From positions 1 to 64,000 of the forward strand of contig NZ_MCAS01000022.1 of NCBI RefSeq assembly GCF_003610895.1: a stretch of DNA of 64,000 bases, in the 5' to 3' direction. Below are positions 63,176 to 64,000 of this stretch, piece by piece (within the stretch, counting starts at the first letter, position 1; every line of letters begins with the position of its first letter). Below the pieces are notes generated by a model. That model did not search any database. It was not told the DNA's origin and worked only from the letters and a program-made list of their open reading frames with translations. The DNA is from Paraburkholderia fungorum (GTDB lineage Bacteria > Pseudomonadota > Gammaproteobacteria > Burkholderiales > Burkholderiaceae). The position numbers were made by a program, and so were the translations under genes.

Positions 63176-64000
63176 TCAATCGGACGAAATGGGGCGCGCT
63201 GCGGTGGAGGGCTCGGCCTCGCCGGCAGCGGTGTGGTCGGTGGATGCGTCGGCCGTGCGGCCCGGCGCGGGATTCTTGCCGTAGAACGGCGCCTTTTTGA
63301 TGGCGAGGCGCAACGCCTGCCAATGAATTCGCGCGACGACGCCGAGGGTCAGCATCGGTTGACGCATCAACGCGGCAAGTGCCGCCGAGCGCGTCAACGG
63401 CTTTAGACGGCCACCCACTGCGGTGCGGATCAGAAGCCCGTCAGCGTCCTTGTAATCGATCGAGACCGACACACTATTCGGCGTCTGCCTGACACGAAAC
63501 TCGTAGCGCCCCTCCACGCGGCAAAACGGCGACACGTGCAGCACCTTGCGGCATTTGAGCTCCGTTTCAGCCGTGATCGGCGCATTCCCCGCGGCGCTCA
63601 ACAGATAGCAATGGCGATCCCCGAAGGTGTTGCGCACCTCGGCCAGCAACGCGCGCAGACGATCGTCGCGGTCGTGGCAAAACCAGAAGCTGACCGGATT
63701 GAACGCATAGCCGAACACGCGCGGAAACGCTTGCAGCCAGATCTTGCCGTCCGCTTCGCCGATACCCGCAGCGGATAGTTGCGCGCGCATCCAGCTGGCG
63801 AGATCGCCGCCGTCACGCGGACCATGATCCCGTTGATGCAAGCTGAGCGGTCGCCAGCGGTCGATGCCGAACCAGCCGCTGTCGAGCGATGCCAGACGAT
63901 CCAGATCGCAGCGCACATAAAACACCGGATACGAGAAGCGGTGATGCTTCGGCCGCAGGCGCTCGTGCATCACCTTGCCTGTCAGAAGCCAGGCGGCCGG
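63176..64000 (-). CDS. DUF1365 family protein, cut by window edge
   Basis: The frame stays open to the right edge (residues before MHERLRP read AAWLLTGKV), as expected because DUF1365 proteins begin about ten residues earlier. Conserved parts: HERLRPKHHRFSYPVFYVRCDL, FPRVFGYAFNPVSFWFCHD, VRNTFGDRHCY, KVLHVSPFC and SVSIDYKDADG. Function unknown; almost always found beside a CFA-synthase-like gene and an FAD amine-oxidase-like gene, which probably lies just outside the window. The C-terminal ~30 residues are variable. Confidence 0.9.
   Translation of the reverse strand, partial: PAAWLLTGKVMHERLRPKHHRFSYPVFYVRCDLDRLASLDSGWFGIDRWRPLSLHQRDHGPRDGGDLASWMRAQLSAAGIGEADGKIWLQAFPRVFGYAFNPVSFWFCHDRDDRLRALLAEVRNTFGDRHCYLLSAAGNAPITAETELKCRKVLHVSPFCRVEGRYEFRVRQTPNSVSVSIDYKDADGLLIRTAVGGRLKPLTRSAALAALMRQPMLTLGVVARIHWQALRLAIKKAPFYGKNPAPGRTADASTDHTAAGEAEPSTAARPISSD

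Noticed and set aside
1..64000. tRNA, rRNA or prophage genes, and an integrative element
   Set aside because: I found no cloverleaf-like sequence, rRNA segment, integrase or phage structural gene; the IS30 fragment is the only mobile element.

Overview
The window looks like a piece of a Paraburkholderia/Burkholderia main chromosome. Base composition is GC-rich with strongly GC-biased third positions. Gene content and order are typical of Burkholderiaceae: hemC-hemDX-hemY divergent from ppc, argH, minCDE, ppa, waaC, a HisJQMP-type uptake system, nadE-glnB and OmpC-like porins. There are no rRNA or tRNA genes, no CRISPR array and no prophage. Apart from a partial IS30-family element at the left edge, almost everything is housekeeping or envelope/transport. 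The genus call is from overall familiarity, not from a search.

Layout. 1-785: IS30-family transposase running off the left edge, next to a palindromic intergenic repeat. 0.9-4.7 kb: two sigma-54 activators (one with a receiver domain, one without) flanking a small membrane protein and a DUF883/YqjD-like protein. 5.1-6.3 kb: a translationally coupled pair of paralogous glycine-zipper lipoproteins. 6.4-9.5 kb: an ABC importer made of an ATPase with an extra C-terminal domain and a double-length permease, with no binding protein beside it. 10.3-12.5 kb: a membrane diguanylate cyclase and an 88-aa orphan. 12.6-15.3 kb: a histidine kinase/OmpR-family regulator operon divergent from a Spy/CpxP-like periplasmic protein, with phased GTAAY-N5-GTAAY boxes between them. 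15.6-20.2 kb: pirin and a basic-amino-acid ABC importer. 20.8-26.1 kb: porin, GlnB, NadE (carrying an in-frame 15-bp minisatellite), a COG3146-type acyltransferase and a GIY-YIG protein. 26.1-30.3 kb: a FUSC-family efflux protein and a HipBA-type toxin-antitoxin pair with two palindromic operators.

30.4-35 kb: inorganic pyrophosphatase, then an aldehyde dehydrogenase/SDR/MFS catabolic operon. 35.1-42.9 kb: hemY-hemDX-hemC and divergent ppc. 43-49.6 kb: a methyltransferase, an MmyB-like regulator, argH, a candidate antisense-oriented small RNA, a TonB-domain lipoprotein, an MHS-family permease and small envelope proteins. 50.1-53.5 kb: waaC, a ClC channel/antiporter, a tiny lipoprotein and a YXWGXW-repeat protein. 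53.8-57.6 kb: minCDE, a GNAT enzyme and map. 58-60.4 kb: a Tat-exported ferritin-like protein followed by an Nramp metal transporter. 60.5-64 kb: an alpha/beta hydrolase lipoprotein convergent with a chalcone-isomerase-like / CFA-synthase-like / DUF1365 operon that leaves the window at the right edge.

The most promising things to follow up are the CpxR-like box array controlling both the two-component system and the spy-like gene, the nadE minisatellite, the hipBA operators, the small RNA candidate beside argH, the leader region of the binding-protein-less ABC importer, and the lipid-modification cluster at the right end. I did not see a large undescribed multi-gene defence or biosynthetic system.
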